This document shows positions 1 through 5,901 of a stretch of 9,333 bases of DNA, one piece after another. Origin of the DNA: an uncultured Demequina sp. (lineage in GTDB: Bacteria; Actinomycetota; Actinomycetes; Actinomycetales; Demequinaceae); assembly GCA_937925595.1 (NCBI GenBank), contig CALALQ010000186.1, positions 1 to 9,333 on the forward strand, read 5' to 3'. Under the pieces are notes generated by a model, which made no database searches, was not told the origin of the DNA, and saw only the letters and a list, made by a program, of their open reading frames with translations. The position numbers were made by a program, and so were the translations under genes. Position 1 is the first letter of the stretch. Each line of letters opens with the position of its first letter.

Positions 1-280
1 CGGCCTCGCCTGGGCCGTACCGATACTCCAAGACCTCGAGGAATCCTGACCGCTCGAGCTTGCGCCGGGCGGTCAGGTACGCGTCCTTGCCCAGCCCGAG
101 GTCTCGCATCACCTTGCTTTGCGTGATGCGGAATGTCGACCGGTGGCTGAGGAGATAGAGCAGAATCGACAGCGGATTCCCGACGATGCGCGGGTCGCGC
201 GTCCACCAATTCCGTACCTGCAGGAAGTCCCGCTCGAACGAGAGCTCGGGTCGGATGAACTCGGTTTCACGGCGAGGCAT
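1..280 (-). CDS. Winged-helix protein, possible replication initiator (3' end beyond window)
   Basis: This open frame begins at the ATG at 280 and runs off the left edge, giving 93 readable residues without a stop. It opens with MPRRETEFIRPELSFERDFL and continues with RNWWTRDPRIVGNPLSILLY. Residues about 35-90 look like a winged-helix DNA-binding fold: a first helix (NPLSILLYLLSH), a recognition segment (ITQSKVMRDLGLGKDAYLTA), and a closing helix and strand (ARRKLERSGFLEVLEYRYG). This 'first helix, then K-DAY-ARRKLE-GFLEV' pattern is typical of the N-termini of plasmid and phage replication-initiator or DnaD-like proteins, but the diagnostic remainder is missing. The ATG lies inside the end of the upstream gene (14 bp overlap, 267-280), so it belongs to the leftward operon. 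No strong Shine-Dalgarno is visible, so translational coupling is likely. A role in element replication is inferred from family style and the neighbouring ParB-like gene. Confidence 0.7.
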   Translation of the reverse strand, partial: MPRRETEFIRPELSFERDFLQVRNWWTRDPRIVGNPLSILLYLLSHRSTFRITQSKVMRDLGLGKDAYLTARRKLERSGFLEVLEYRYGPGEA

Positions 281-1076
281 CCGCGCTCACCATCTGCGAC
301 GTATCGCGCTCAACCGCTCCCGCACGCAGCGTGCGTCGCATCTGCATCAGGGCGGTGCGGTGCGGTCGCGACGCGTGCGGGTTGAAGTCCTCGTCGATGA
401 GGAAGGCGTGGAGGAGGCTCGTGATGTGCATGTTCGGCCGGCCGCCCCAGGTGACCCGTGCGAGCGCCGCGACGTCGTTGGGGGTGAAGCCGAGCGTCAG
501 CAACTCGGGCGCCCGCTTCGCGTCTGCGTGGCCGTGGCCTTGGTGGGTGATGGGGTTCTCTGCGAACCAGCGGATGGCTTCGTCGAAGGGCCGGTGATCG
601 GATGCGTCCACGAACGTCGTCACCACGCGAGTCGTTTTCGCGATGACGGTGTCGAGCGGCGTCAGCCCATGTTCGGGTGCGAGTGAGGCATCCGCGGATG
701 AGTTGGGCGCGGCCGGCAGGTTCAGCAGCGCGTCGAGCTCACCGACACGGTGGCCGGCCTCACGCGCCGCCCAGCGGCGCGTGCAGATGGCCAGGTAGGC
801 CCACGCGTTGTCTGCCGTGGACACGCCCTTCCTCAGTGCCGCCGAGGCGTTAGGGTCCACGAGGTGGAGCGCAACGGAATGGTTCACCTCGGCCGGTTCC
901 ATGTCGTACCCGTGCAACGACCGCACCCAGCGTGCGATCTGGGGCGCGAGAAAGCGATCGACCTGCGCGAGCAGGTCGCGTCCTTCATCGGTGTGCCACA
1001 CCGAGCCGGGTCGCGAAAGCACGCTCAGCAGAACAACTTGGAGTTCCGGCGCCGACCACTGAGCCTCTCTACTCAC
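267..1076 (-). CDS. Uncharacterised protein, faint sigma-70 region 2-like features (269 aa)
   Basis: I do not recognise this family. I chose the GTG at 1076 over the more distal ATG at 1169. It follows a GGAG sequence nine bases upstream and overlaps the stop of the ParB-like gene by 8 bp. The segment added by the longer start is low-complexity shadow of that gene. Residues about 40-110 are helical and end in an aromatic, basic stretch (DNAWAYLAICTRRWAAREAG, about 89-108) that recalls sigma-70 region 2 or related RNA-polymerase-binding helices. Residues about 200-250 (LLTLGFTPNDVAALARVTWG) could form a C-terminal helix-turn-helix, with the usual hinge 'GFTPNDVAAL' before a candidate recognition helix. 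There are no catalytic motifs, signal peptide or membrane segments. It is the fourth gene of the leftward operon, between the ParB-like gene and the putative initiator. A regulatory or replication-accessory role is inference only. Confidence 0.7.
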   Translation of the reverse strand: MSREAQWSAPELQVVLLSVLSRPGSVWHTDEGRDLLAQVDRFLAPQIARWVRSLHGYDMEPAEVNHSVALHLVDPNASAALRKGVSTADNAWAYLAICTRRWAAREAGHRVGELDALLNLPAAPNSSADASLAPEHGLTPLDTVIAKTTRVVTTFVDASDHRPFDEAIRWFAENPITHQGHGHADAKRAPELLTLGFTPNDVAALARVTWGGRPNMHITSLLHAFLIDEDFNPHASRPHRTALMQMRRTLRAGAVERDTSQMVSADASP

Positions 1077-1890
1077 GTCTCGACGCTCCGACCGCTTGTC
1101 CCCACTCGAGCGCCCGACGAAGCACCGCGGCGATCCCCATCCATGTGCCAGGGGAGACGCTCGCAGCAATGAGGTCAGCAGGGAACTCGTCGAGCAGCTT
1201 CTCCAGCGAGTTGAACGCGCGGCTGATCTTCAGCTCCTGCTCGACGGTCTCGTCTTTGCACGGCGCTTCAATGAGGGCCCGCACGCGCTTGAACTCGCCG
1301 TCAACCTTGCCGAGGATGTTGGCGCGCTCGCGCGCGCGTTGCGCTTCGTCTCGCAGGGGCTCGGGGAGCGCGGCGTCCTCGGACCAGCGAGCGATGCGTT
1401 CGAACTTCTCCATCGTCCGCCCGGAGACACCCAGGTAGTGCTGCACCAGATCTCGTGAGGTTCGGGGAACGTGAGGCCGGTCACGGTTCGGTGGCTCAGA
1501 GCGGCCACTGGAGAAGCGCATGGGATCGATGACCTCGCGTTTGAATGCGAGCTGTTCCTCCAGGGTCAGAGCTCGACGGGCATCGTTCTCCTCCCACTCC
1601 ATCAGGCGGCGGATCTCGGGATCGTCGGCCGGATCGAACACGATGGCATCGATGGCGTCCCAACCGATCTTCTTCGCCGCAGCGAGCCGAACGCCGCCAA
1701 AGATCAAGACTGACGCGTGGGTGATCCCGATGGGCATCAGCAACCCCACGTCCTGCAGGGAGAGCGCGAGCCGGCCCACCGCCTCCTCGTTCGGGATGCG
1801 TCTGGCACGGTCCGTCGGCACGAGAACCGCGACCACGGGGATGCGAGTGACATGCGGTGGGCCCGAGAGCGCGTGGTGCACGGTGCTCAT
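1069..1890 (-). CDS. ParB/Srx-fold protein with degenerate CTP-binding box (273 aa)
   Basis: The N-terminal half matches a ParB N-terminal domain. VVAVLVPTDRARRIPNEEAV (about 20-38) corresponds to the box I strand that lists the positions to be conserved. IFGGVRLAAAKKIGWDAIDA (63-82) occupies the place of the GERRxRAA box II. EWEENDARRALTLEEQLAF (98-116) matches box III (ENxxRxxLxxxEE). Residues about 143-166 (RTSRDLVQHYLGVSGRTMEK) form the expected ParB helix-turn-helix. The C-terminal third is helical and charged. Box II reads GGVR rather than GERR, so CTP binding, if it occurs, would be altered. No ParA ATPase gene is in the window. Many element-borne ParB-like proteins act as transcription regulators or nucleases rather than in partition. 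The ATG lies 3 bp after the stop of the excisionase-like gene, so the genes are co-transcribed. ParB fold is well supported; function is open. Confidence 0.85.
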   Translation of the reverse strand: MSTVHHALSGPPHVTRIPVVAVLVPTDRARRIPNEEAVGRLALSLQDVGLLMPIGITHASVLIFGGVRLAAAKKIGWDAIDAIVFDPADDPEIRRLMEWEENDARRALTLEEQLAFKREVIDPMRFSSGRSEPPNRDRPHVPRTSRDLVQHYLGVSGRTMEKFERIARWSEDAALPEPLRDEAQRARERANILGKVDGEFKRVRALIEAPCKDETVEQELKISRAFNSLEKLLDEFPADLIAASVSPGTWMGIAAVLRRALEWGQAVGASRRE

Positions 1891-1893
1891 CGC

Positions 1894-2205
1894 TTACACC
1901 GCCGAGGCCAGTACGAGGCGGGACGGTCGTGGCGCGGCCGGTCGGATGCGTCCGTAGAGAAACACGTCGAGGTCGACCGGGTAGTACACCGTCTTCCGGC
2001 CGTGTTTATGCGCGACCGGTCCCTCGTTCCGCGACGCGAGGTTGTAGAGCGTACCCACGGCGAGTCCGCAGTACTCGGCGGCGCGAGTCGCGCTGAGCAC
2101 TTCTCCGACGCGGTGTCGCTCCACGAATGCCTGCGCCGCCCGGGGCGCGCCAGTCACGCCCCACGCGACGTCATCCAAGAGGCGCTTGAGCTCAGCGCGA
2201 TCCAT
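1894..2205 (-). CDS. Excisionase-like helix-turn-helix protein (103 aa)
   Basis: The ATG at 2205 has a GGAG nine bases upstream and overlaps the end of the preceding XRE gene by 14 bp. Upstream in-frame sequence is arginine- and serine-rich shadow of that gene. Residues about 35-90 carry a MerR/excisionase-type winged helix: VLSATRAAEYCGLAVGTLYN, a wing with a basic turn (HKHGRKTVYYPVDLDVFLYG). The pattern 'L-T/S-A-EYCGL-GTLYN-...-GRK..Y...DLD.FL' is the usual one for Xis/AlpA-type DNA-binding proteins, which bend att-site DNA for excision or act as transcription regulators. A small HTH gene of this kind second in the element's early operon fits an excisionase for the integrase at 5894-7054. 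However, Xis and ordinary HTH regulators cannot be separated from sequence alone. The protein is soluble and has no other domain. Confidence 0.75.
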   Translation of the reverse strand: MDRAELKRLLDDVAWGVTGAPRAAQAFVERHRVGEVLSATRAAEYCGLAVGTLYNLASRNEGPVAHKHGRKTVYYPVDLDVFLYGRIRPAAPRPSRLVLASAV

Positions 2206-2443
2206 CGTCGTCGTCTCCACGATTGAGTGCGGGCGGCAGCAGCTCGGCACCGGGCACGTCGAGCGCTTCAGCGATGGCCGCGATCTCGGACACGGTGAAC
2301 TCGGCTCCGCCGGCAAGTTTCCGCCCGAGCGAGGTGTTCGCAATTCCCGTCTCGGTCGCCAGAGAAATCTGGCTTCGTCCGCGGAGTCCCGCGACGAGTC
2401 GGATGCGCTGCGCAACCTCATGTCGGATATTAGTGTTGTGCAT
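2192..2443 (-). CDS. Small XRE/Cro-type transcription regulator (83 aa)
   Basis: The reading frame begins at the ATG at 2443, only six bases after a -10-like TACAGT, which implies a leaderless mRNA. Longer in-frame starts up to 2707 would run through the control region and the opposite gene and are rejected. Residues about 6-62 are a compact XRE helix-turn-helix: EVAQRIRLVAGLRGRSQISL, then ATETGIANTSLGRKLAGGAE, then TVSEIAAIAEALDVPGAELL. The first helix, the turn and the 'S-LGRKL-G' recognition helix are all in place. A short acidic tail (NRGDDDDGSR) ends the protein. It is the first gene of the leftward operon and faces the longer XRE gene at 2589 across a 145 bp control region with two palindromes. 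The arrangement is like a Cro/CI pair. It probably represses its own or the opposite promoter, but which palindrome it binds is not decided by sequence. Confidence 0.85.
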   Translation of the reverse strand: MHNTNIRHEVAQRIRLVAGLRGRSQISLATETGIANTSLGRKLAGGAEFTVSEIAAIAEALDVPGAELLPPALNRGDDDDGSR

Positions 2444-2449
2444 GCGGGC

Positions 2450-2478
2450 ACTGTACGCTTCCCATATGGGAAGCACAA
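2450..2478 (-). promoter_or_regulatory. Leftward leaderless promoter
   Basis: Read on the minus strand: -35 TTGTGC (2478-2473), a 17 bp spacer, -10 TACAGT (2455-2450), six bases, then the ATG at 2443. The six-base gap places the transcript start at or next to the A of ATG, so the mRNA would be leaderless, which is common in actinobacteria. The spacer is almost entirely the palindrome at 2457-2474, so a protein bound there should exclude sigma-region contacts. Confidence 0.6.
2457..2474. promoter_or_regulatory. Operator palindrome O1 (18 bp, perfect)
   Basis: GCTTCCCATATGGGAAGC is its own reverse complement with no mismatch. Its centre (2465.5) lies at -22.5 relative to the presumed leftward transcript start at 2443, between -35 and -10. 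It shares the core TTNCCATATGGNAA with the second palindrome. It is likely a repressor binding site for one of the two XRE proteins. Confidence 0.75.
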
Positions 2479-2486
2479 TCCCCGTT

Positions 2487-2504
2487 TGGAACCCACCTGG
2501 AACC
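2487..2504. repeat. Two direct copies of TGGAACC, 11 bp apart
   Basis: TGGAACC occurs at 2487-2493 and 2498-2504. The period of 11 bp is about one helical turn and places both copies on the same face of the DNA. They sit midway between the two palindromes and could be an accessory regulator site, though seven bases twice in a 145 bp region may be chance. Confidence 0.4.
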
Positions 2505-2506
2505 AG

Positions 2507-2530
2507 TCCGCTTTCCATATGGAAAGCGGA
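2507..2530. promoter_or_regulatory. Operator palindrome O2 (24 bp, perfect)
   Basis: The left arm TCCGCTTTCCAT is followed directly by its exact reverse complement, giving 24 bp of perfect dyad symmetry centred at 2518.5. The core matches O1. The centres are 53 bp apart, close to five helical turns, so dimers on both sites would face the same way. Relative to the rightward start at 2589 it is at -70.5, an upstream position suited to activation or looping rather than direct occlusion. Confidence 0.75.
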
Positions 2531-2553
2531 ATACTGATCTGCGTGCCGTACGG

Positions 2554-2582
2554 GTGACAGTGGCCCGCTCGCGACGTACCAT
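2554..2582 (+). promoter_or_regulatory. Rightward leaderless promoter
   Basis: -35 GTGACA (2554-2559, five of six consensus), a 17 bp spacer, -10 TACCAT (2577-2582), then six bases to the ATG at 2589. The geometry is identical to that of the leftward promoter, and no Shine-Dalgarno is present before the ATG, so a leaderless transcript is likely. Confidence 0.6.
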
Positions 2583-2588
2583 CTCGGC

Positions 2589-3269
2589 ATGACCGAAGCG
2601 GGGATCGACCTGAACCGGGCGCTCATGGCGGAACTCCGCCGTGAGCGCGAGGTCCAGCGCCTCTCGGTTCGCGAGCTCGCCGAGCGTGCCGGTGTGTTCC
2701 ATGGCACATTGCTCCGCTACTTGAACAACCATCGCGAGATGCCGGTGAGCGTCTTCTACGACGTCGCCATTGCACTTCGTGCGGAGCCGGTCGAACTGCT
2801 GGCGCGGGCCGAACGGCAACTCGAGTCGGCTCGCCCTGTGGTGCGCTTTCGAAACGTCAGCACATCATCGGCGCCCGATGCCGCAGAGGTCGGCCGCAGG
2901 ATCAGCCTGCTCGTCGATGTTCTCGCCCGAGGGCGTGGGTCTCGCCATGGGTACCAGGAGATCACGCCGAGCCTTCGCGCCCGAGGCATCCGTTTCAGCG
3001 AGGACGAATGGGGCGCGCTGCTGCAGGGTGAGGCGTCCTCGATGCCGGCCCCGGAAGCGCTCCGCGCGATCGAGGAGGTTCTCGGCGCGGTGCCGGAGTA
3101 CCTGTCCGGCGCCGAGGGTGATCCCGAGGTGGTGCGATTCACCGATCAACTCGAGTTCATGAAAGAGATCCAGAACGGCCGAGTACAGGGAATCGCGGCG
3201 CGGATGACGGCCGATGTGACGCCGGAGACGCTCCGCGAGATCACTGGCCATCTGCGCCGCGGCGGCTGA
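2589..3269 (+). CDS. Long XRE-family regulator with EspR-like architecture (226 aa)
   Basis: Residues about 9-65 are a helix-turn-helix of XRE type: ALMAELRREREVQRLSVREL, AERAGVFHGTLLRYLNNHRE, MPVSVFYDVAIALRAEPVEL. A linker of about 40 residues follows. A second, more degenerate helical unit comes next (about 112-166, SLRARGIRFSEDEWGALLQG to AVPEYLSG), then a helical tail (DPEVVRFTDQLEFMKEIQNG, VQGIAARMTADVTPETLREI). This HTH, degenerate second HTH, 'PEYLSG' and 'QLEFMKEIQNGRVQGIAARM' order resembles actinobacterial EspR-type regulators often encoded beside ImmA/IrrE proteases. The ATG at 2589 follows the -10 by six bases. The gene leads the rightward operon. By analogy to ImmR of ICEBs1 it is the likely repressor that the next gene's product would cleave or inactivate. 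That regulatory link is inference. Confidence 0.85.
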   Translation: MTEAGIDLNRALMAELRREREVQRLSVRELAERAGVFHGTLLRYLNNHREMPVSVFYDVAIALRAEPVELLARAERQLESARPVVRFRNVSTSSAPDAAEVGRRISLLVDVLARGRGSRHGYQEITPSLRARGIRFSEDEWGALLQGEASSMPAPEALRAIEEVLGAVPEYLSGAEGDPEVVRFTDQLEFMKEIQNGRVQGIAARMTADVTPETLREITGHLRRGG

Positions 3270-3330
3270 GCACAAAGTCGGGAGGCATGGCGCTTTGGGT
3301 GGGGAACTGCGGACCATGCTCGTCAGAGGG

Positions 3331-3336
3331 GAGGAG
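3331..3336 (+). promoter_or_regulatory. Ribosome binding site deciding a GTG start
   Basis: GAGGAG ends five bases before the GTG at 3342. It is the strongest Shine-Dalgarno in the operon and decides the start of the metallopeptidase gene against other overlapping starts. Confidence 0.7.
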
Positions 3337-3341
3337 ACGTC

Positions 3342-3842
3342 GTGCGTCGGCAGGAGTTGGGGGACTCGCGCCTGGACCACACCGAAGAACACTCGCATGC
3401 CACCGATGCGCGCTGGCGCAGTGGGGGCGCGGGCGTCGTCACGCTCGGTCAGGTCATCAGGCACGTCGAGGTCACGCGCGCAACCAGGGTTCGCATCGTT
3501 CCGCTCGAGTCTCTCGAGGGAACATCTGCCTGCGGACTCTTGCTGGTGCATCGCGGGGTCCACACGATCTATCACGTCGCGGCATCGTCCGAGCTGCACC
3601 GTCGGCAGTGCATCTTGCATGAGCTCAGCCACATGTTGCTGCGTCACGACGAGTCGTCGCTCGGGGATGCGGAGCTCGCGCGATTCGTTCCGGACATCCG
3701 TCTGGACGTGGGGGACAAGCTCTTTGGAAGGACCGTGTTCCAGGACCAAGCCGAGATCGATGCCGAGCGATTGGCCGACCGGCTGGCGTCCGAGATGCGG
3801 GTCCGGTCGCAGCCGGCTCGATTCGAGGAGTACTTCGGATGA
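3342..3842 (+). CDS. ImmA/IrrE-type zinc metallopeptidase (166 aa)
   Basis: Start is the GTG at 3342 with GAGGAG five bases upstream. The active-site helix HELSHMLLRH is at residues 93-102: zinc ligands H93 and H97, general base E94. A third acidic ligand is likely E138 or D140 in AEIDAERLADRLA, matching the family's later 'E-x-EAN-FA' helix. Before the active site, CGLLLVHRGVHTIYHVAASS and ELHRRQCILHELSH show the expected 'G-W/L-I....I......HR...LHELSH' run. No signal peptide or membrane segment is present, so it is cytosolic. ImmA of ICEBs1 and IrrE of Deinococcus cleave a partner XRE repressor, and the XRE gene immediately upstream is the natural substrate. Its stop overlaps the membrane-protein start by 4 bp (ATGA), so translation is coupled. 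Assignment of family is firm; the substrate is inferred. Confidence 0.88.
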   Translation: MRRQELGDSRLDHTEEHSHATDARWRSGGAGVVTLGQVIRHVEVTRATRVRIVPLESLEGTSACGLLLVHRGVHTIYHVAASSELHRRQCILHELSHMLLRHDESSLGDAELARFVPDIRLDVGDKLFGRTVFQDQAEIDAERLADRLASEMRVRSQPARFEEYFG

Positions 3843-4804
3843 TGCAGGTCGTTGTCTCGGCGTTCATGTGGCTGCTCACCGTCGTGCTCATCGTCACCGC
3901 TCCGCGGCGCCGCAGCCAGAAGATCCTGATCGCATCGGCGCTGATCGCGTGCGCGAGCACGCTCAACATCGACGATCTCTATCTGGCGCTCGACCGACTG
4001 GTCGGCTCGCGGAACGTCGTCACGCTCATTGCGGAGCTCCTTCTGATGACCGGCATCTACTTTCTCTCGGCCGCCATCATCGGTGCCGTTCGGGAGTCGG
4101 ATGAGCGGCAGCGGTTCAGCTCACTCATCGCGTTGACGGTCACGCTGGTTGCCATCACCGTCTCGTTCGTGTTCATCGAGATGGCTGACTCCACAACGCT
4201 GTTCATGGTCGACTACGGTGACCAGCTGGCCGCGGCGATCTACAGTTCGGTGCAGTACGTGTACGTCATCGGCGTGCTCGGGTACACGGGCGCCGTGGTC
4301 GTGGGGCACCTGCCGGCCATGGCGTCCAGCGGCTACAAGGTCGGCTTCGGTGTGGTCGCGGTCGGATGCCTCGCGGCGGTGTTGCTCGGCCTCGATGTCA
4401 TTGCGATGAACGTCGTGCACGTGCTTGGGGTGGAGCCGCTGTTGGCGGTGCTGCAGGCGATCTACAACCCGCTGTACGTCGCGGCGATGCTGTTCCTCTG
4501 CGCCGGACTCGCCATCGTTCCCCTCGCAGGGATGGCGCGGGCCTCCTCCAGGCGCCGCCGAATCGTCCGACTGCTGAGCATCGTCGAAGACATCTGGAGC
4601 AGACATGTGCCCGAACCATCACTTCCGAGCGTCGACGGGACGGATTCCGAGATGCGCCTCCACCGGATGCTGGTTGAGATTGAGGACGCCCGCCTGTCGC
4701 CGATGCCAAGCCCGCCATTGAGTAACGCTGAGCGCGCGGTCCTCAGCGAGGCGGAGCGGTACCTGCGGCCGGTTGCCGAAGGTGCGTTGGAGGGCGGGCG
4801 ATGA
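3839..4804 (+). CDS. Seven-helix membrane protein, MAB_1171c-like (321 aa)
   Basis: The sequence has about seven hydrophobic segments: residues roughly 4-21, 28-45, 60-85, 92-113, 131-157, 166-190 and 203-232. A charged cytoplasmic C-terminal domain of about 85 residues follows (ASSRRRRIVRLLSIVEDIWS onward). This layout, seven helices with the last three closely spaced plus a basic, helical C-tail containing 'LHRMLVEIEDARL', resembles actinobacterial proteins annotated as MAB_1171c-family putative transporters (DUF6545-type tail). Those proteins often lie next to XRE and ImmA genes. Transport has not been shown for the family to my knowledge. ATGA overlaps on both sides (3839-3842 and 4801-4804) tie it to the protease and the hydrolase. 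An alternative start is the second ATG three bases in. It could act as a membrane sensor or anchor; I cannot name a ligand. Confidence 0.8.
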   Translation: MMQVVVSAFMWLLTVVLIVTAPRRRSQKILIASALIACASTLNIDDLYLALDRLVGSRNVVTLIAELLLMTGIYFLSAAIIGAVRESDERQRFSSLIALTVTLVAITVSFVFIEMADSTTLFMVDYGDQLAAAIYSSVQYVYVIGVLGYTGAVVVGHLPAMASSGYKVGFGVVAVGCLAAVLLGLDVIAMNVVHVLGVEPLLAVLQAIYNPLYVAAMLFLCAGLAIVPLAGMARASSRRRRIVRLLSIVEDIWSRHVPEPSLPSVDGTDSEMRLHRMLVEIEDARLSPMPSPPLSNAERAVLSEAERYLRPVAEGALEGGR

Positions 4805-5901
4805 GGCCGCTCAGAGTGCTTGCCGCAGGGGTAGGCGTCACGGTGGCGATGCTCGGTGCGGTGGGCATCGGTGTTGCGCGGTATGCGGTGCTCGGTGGGC
4901 CAGTCCGGTTCTTGCGAGTGATGGGGCGGCCTGCACCGGACGTAATCCGCTTGCCTCGGATCGACGCGAGCGTGCAGCCGGCGACGTTCGGGTTGGAAGC
5001 CGTGGACGGTTCGCTGACGGTGGTCGGTGCGGCGGTGGCTGTTGCCGCGGGGTCCGTCGATCGCCGGGTTGAACCGGCGGCGACGTTGAAGGCTGGAGAC
5101 CGCGTTCGGCTGGTGGGGAACGTCTTTGACCGAGAATCTGCGCTGGTTCGGGCGGCGTCCCAAAGGAGCTGGACCGCATCGGCGGTCGCCCACCGGGTGT
5201 GGGATATCGAGTCCGAGGGTGACGACGGGGGCCTTCGCTTCGTCCACGTCCATGGCCTTGGGGCGTCGCCGGCCGCGACGCTGAGGTCCGTCGACGCGGT
5301 TCGCCAGCTCGGCTACCCGTCGACCGTCGTCTCACTCGACGGGAACTCCGACATGTTCGCGCGAGTGCGGGGCATCCGTGCGTCAGCGGCCGAACGGGTC
5401 ACTGCCGCGGTTGACCACGCTCGTGGCCGCGGAGCGCGGCGGGTCATCCTCGTCGGCTGGTCCTTCGGAGGAGAGCTCGCGGTGCAGGCAGCGGCCGGTC
5501 GAGATGATGTCGTCGGACTCATCTTGATCTCGGCCACGACCGATCTCCTCGCGACAATTCGGGCAGAGGCGAAGGCGCGTCATCTTCCATCGATCGTGGC
5601 CGAGCTAGCGGTGACCGTTCTCACGACGCCGGGGCTTTCCCGTCTCGCCTGCGCGGACCGCCCCTTGGAACATCGCGGGCAGCAGGCCGCGGGCTCGCTT
5701 CGGATGCTGGTGATGCACTCTCGTGGCGACAAGACGCTCTCCAGGGAGGCGATCGCAATGCATGGTTTCGGCGACTCGGCGGCGATGACCGAGTTTCCCC
5801 GTGCTCCGCACACGATGGAGTGGAACGCGGATCCTCTGTTCTTCGAAGGCAGTGTTGAAGGCTGGATCGACGGTTCCCTGAGGTTGCACGCGGATGGGTA
5901 A
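4801..5901 (+). CDS. Membrane-anchored alpha/beta hydrolase (366 aa)
   Basis: Residues about 7-31 are a single hydrophobic helix after MRPLR, either signal anchor or uncleaved signal, so the enzyme domain is likely outside the membrane. Residues about 40-145 form a variable N-terminal domain of no clear family. The hydrolase core follows. FVHVHGLGAS has the oxyanion-hole HG at 151-152. VGWSFGG gives the nucleophile S221 in GxSxG. MLVMHSRGDKTLS gives the acid D310. RAPHTMEWN gives the catalytic H337. All three members of the triad are present, so it should be active, on an unknown ester, amide or lactone. The start overlaps the membrane-protein stop by 4 bp. The stop overlaps the integrase start by 8 bp, an unusual coupling of a hydrolase to a recombinase. 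Confidence 0.85.
   Translation: MRPLRVLAAGVGVTVAMLGAVGIGVARYAVLGGPVRFLRVMGRPAPDVIRLPRIDASVQPATFGLEAVDGSLTVVGAAVAVAAGSVDRRVEPAATLKAGDRVRLVGNVFDRESALVRAASQRSWTASAVAHRVWDIESEGDDGGLRFVHVHGLGASPAATLRSVDAVRQLGYPSTVVSLDGNSDMFARVRGIRASAAERVTAAVDHARGRGARRVILVGWSFGGELAVQAAAGRDDVVGLILISATTDLLATIRAEAKARHLPSIVAELAVTVLTTPGLSRLACADRPLEHRGQQAAGSLRMLVMHSRGDKTLSREAIAMHGFGDSAAMTEFPRAPHTMEWNADPLFFEGSVEGWIDGSLRLHADG

Noticed and set aside
186..686. 166-residue plus-strand frame opposite the leftward operon
   Set aside because: No recognisable family and opposite to a coupled gene pair with better start signals.
3186..3194. Possible second att copy sharing GGGAATCG with the tRNA T-arm region
   Set aside because: Only eight bases match, inside the XRE coding region; too short for an att core.
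3287..3622. 111-residue frame with a good GGGAGG before its ATG
   Set aside because: Despite the ribosome-binding look, its product is low-complexity and runs across the metallopeptidase in another frame.
3295..4104. 269-residue open frame on the plus strand overlapping the metallopeptidase and membrane-protein genes
   Set aside because: Arginine- and serine-rich composition without motifs; the overlapping frame encodes a clear HELSH protease.
4462..5253. 263-residue minus-strand frame opposite the membrane protein and hydrolase
   Set aside because: Composition typical of an antisense shadow in GC-rich DNA; both plus-strand genes are well supported.
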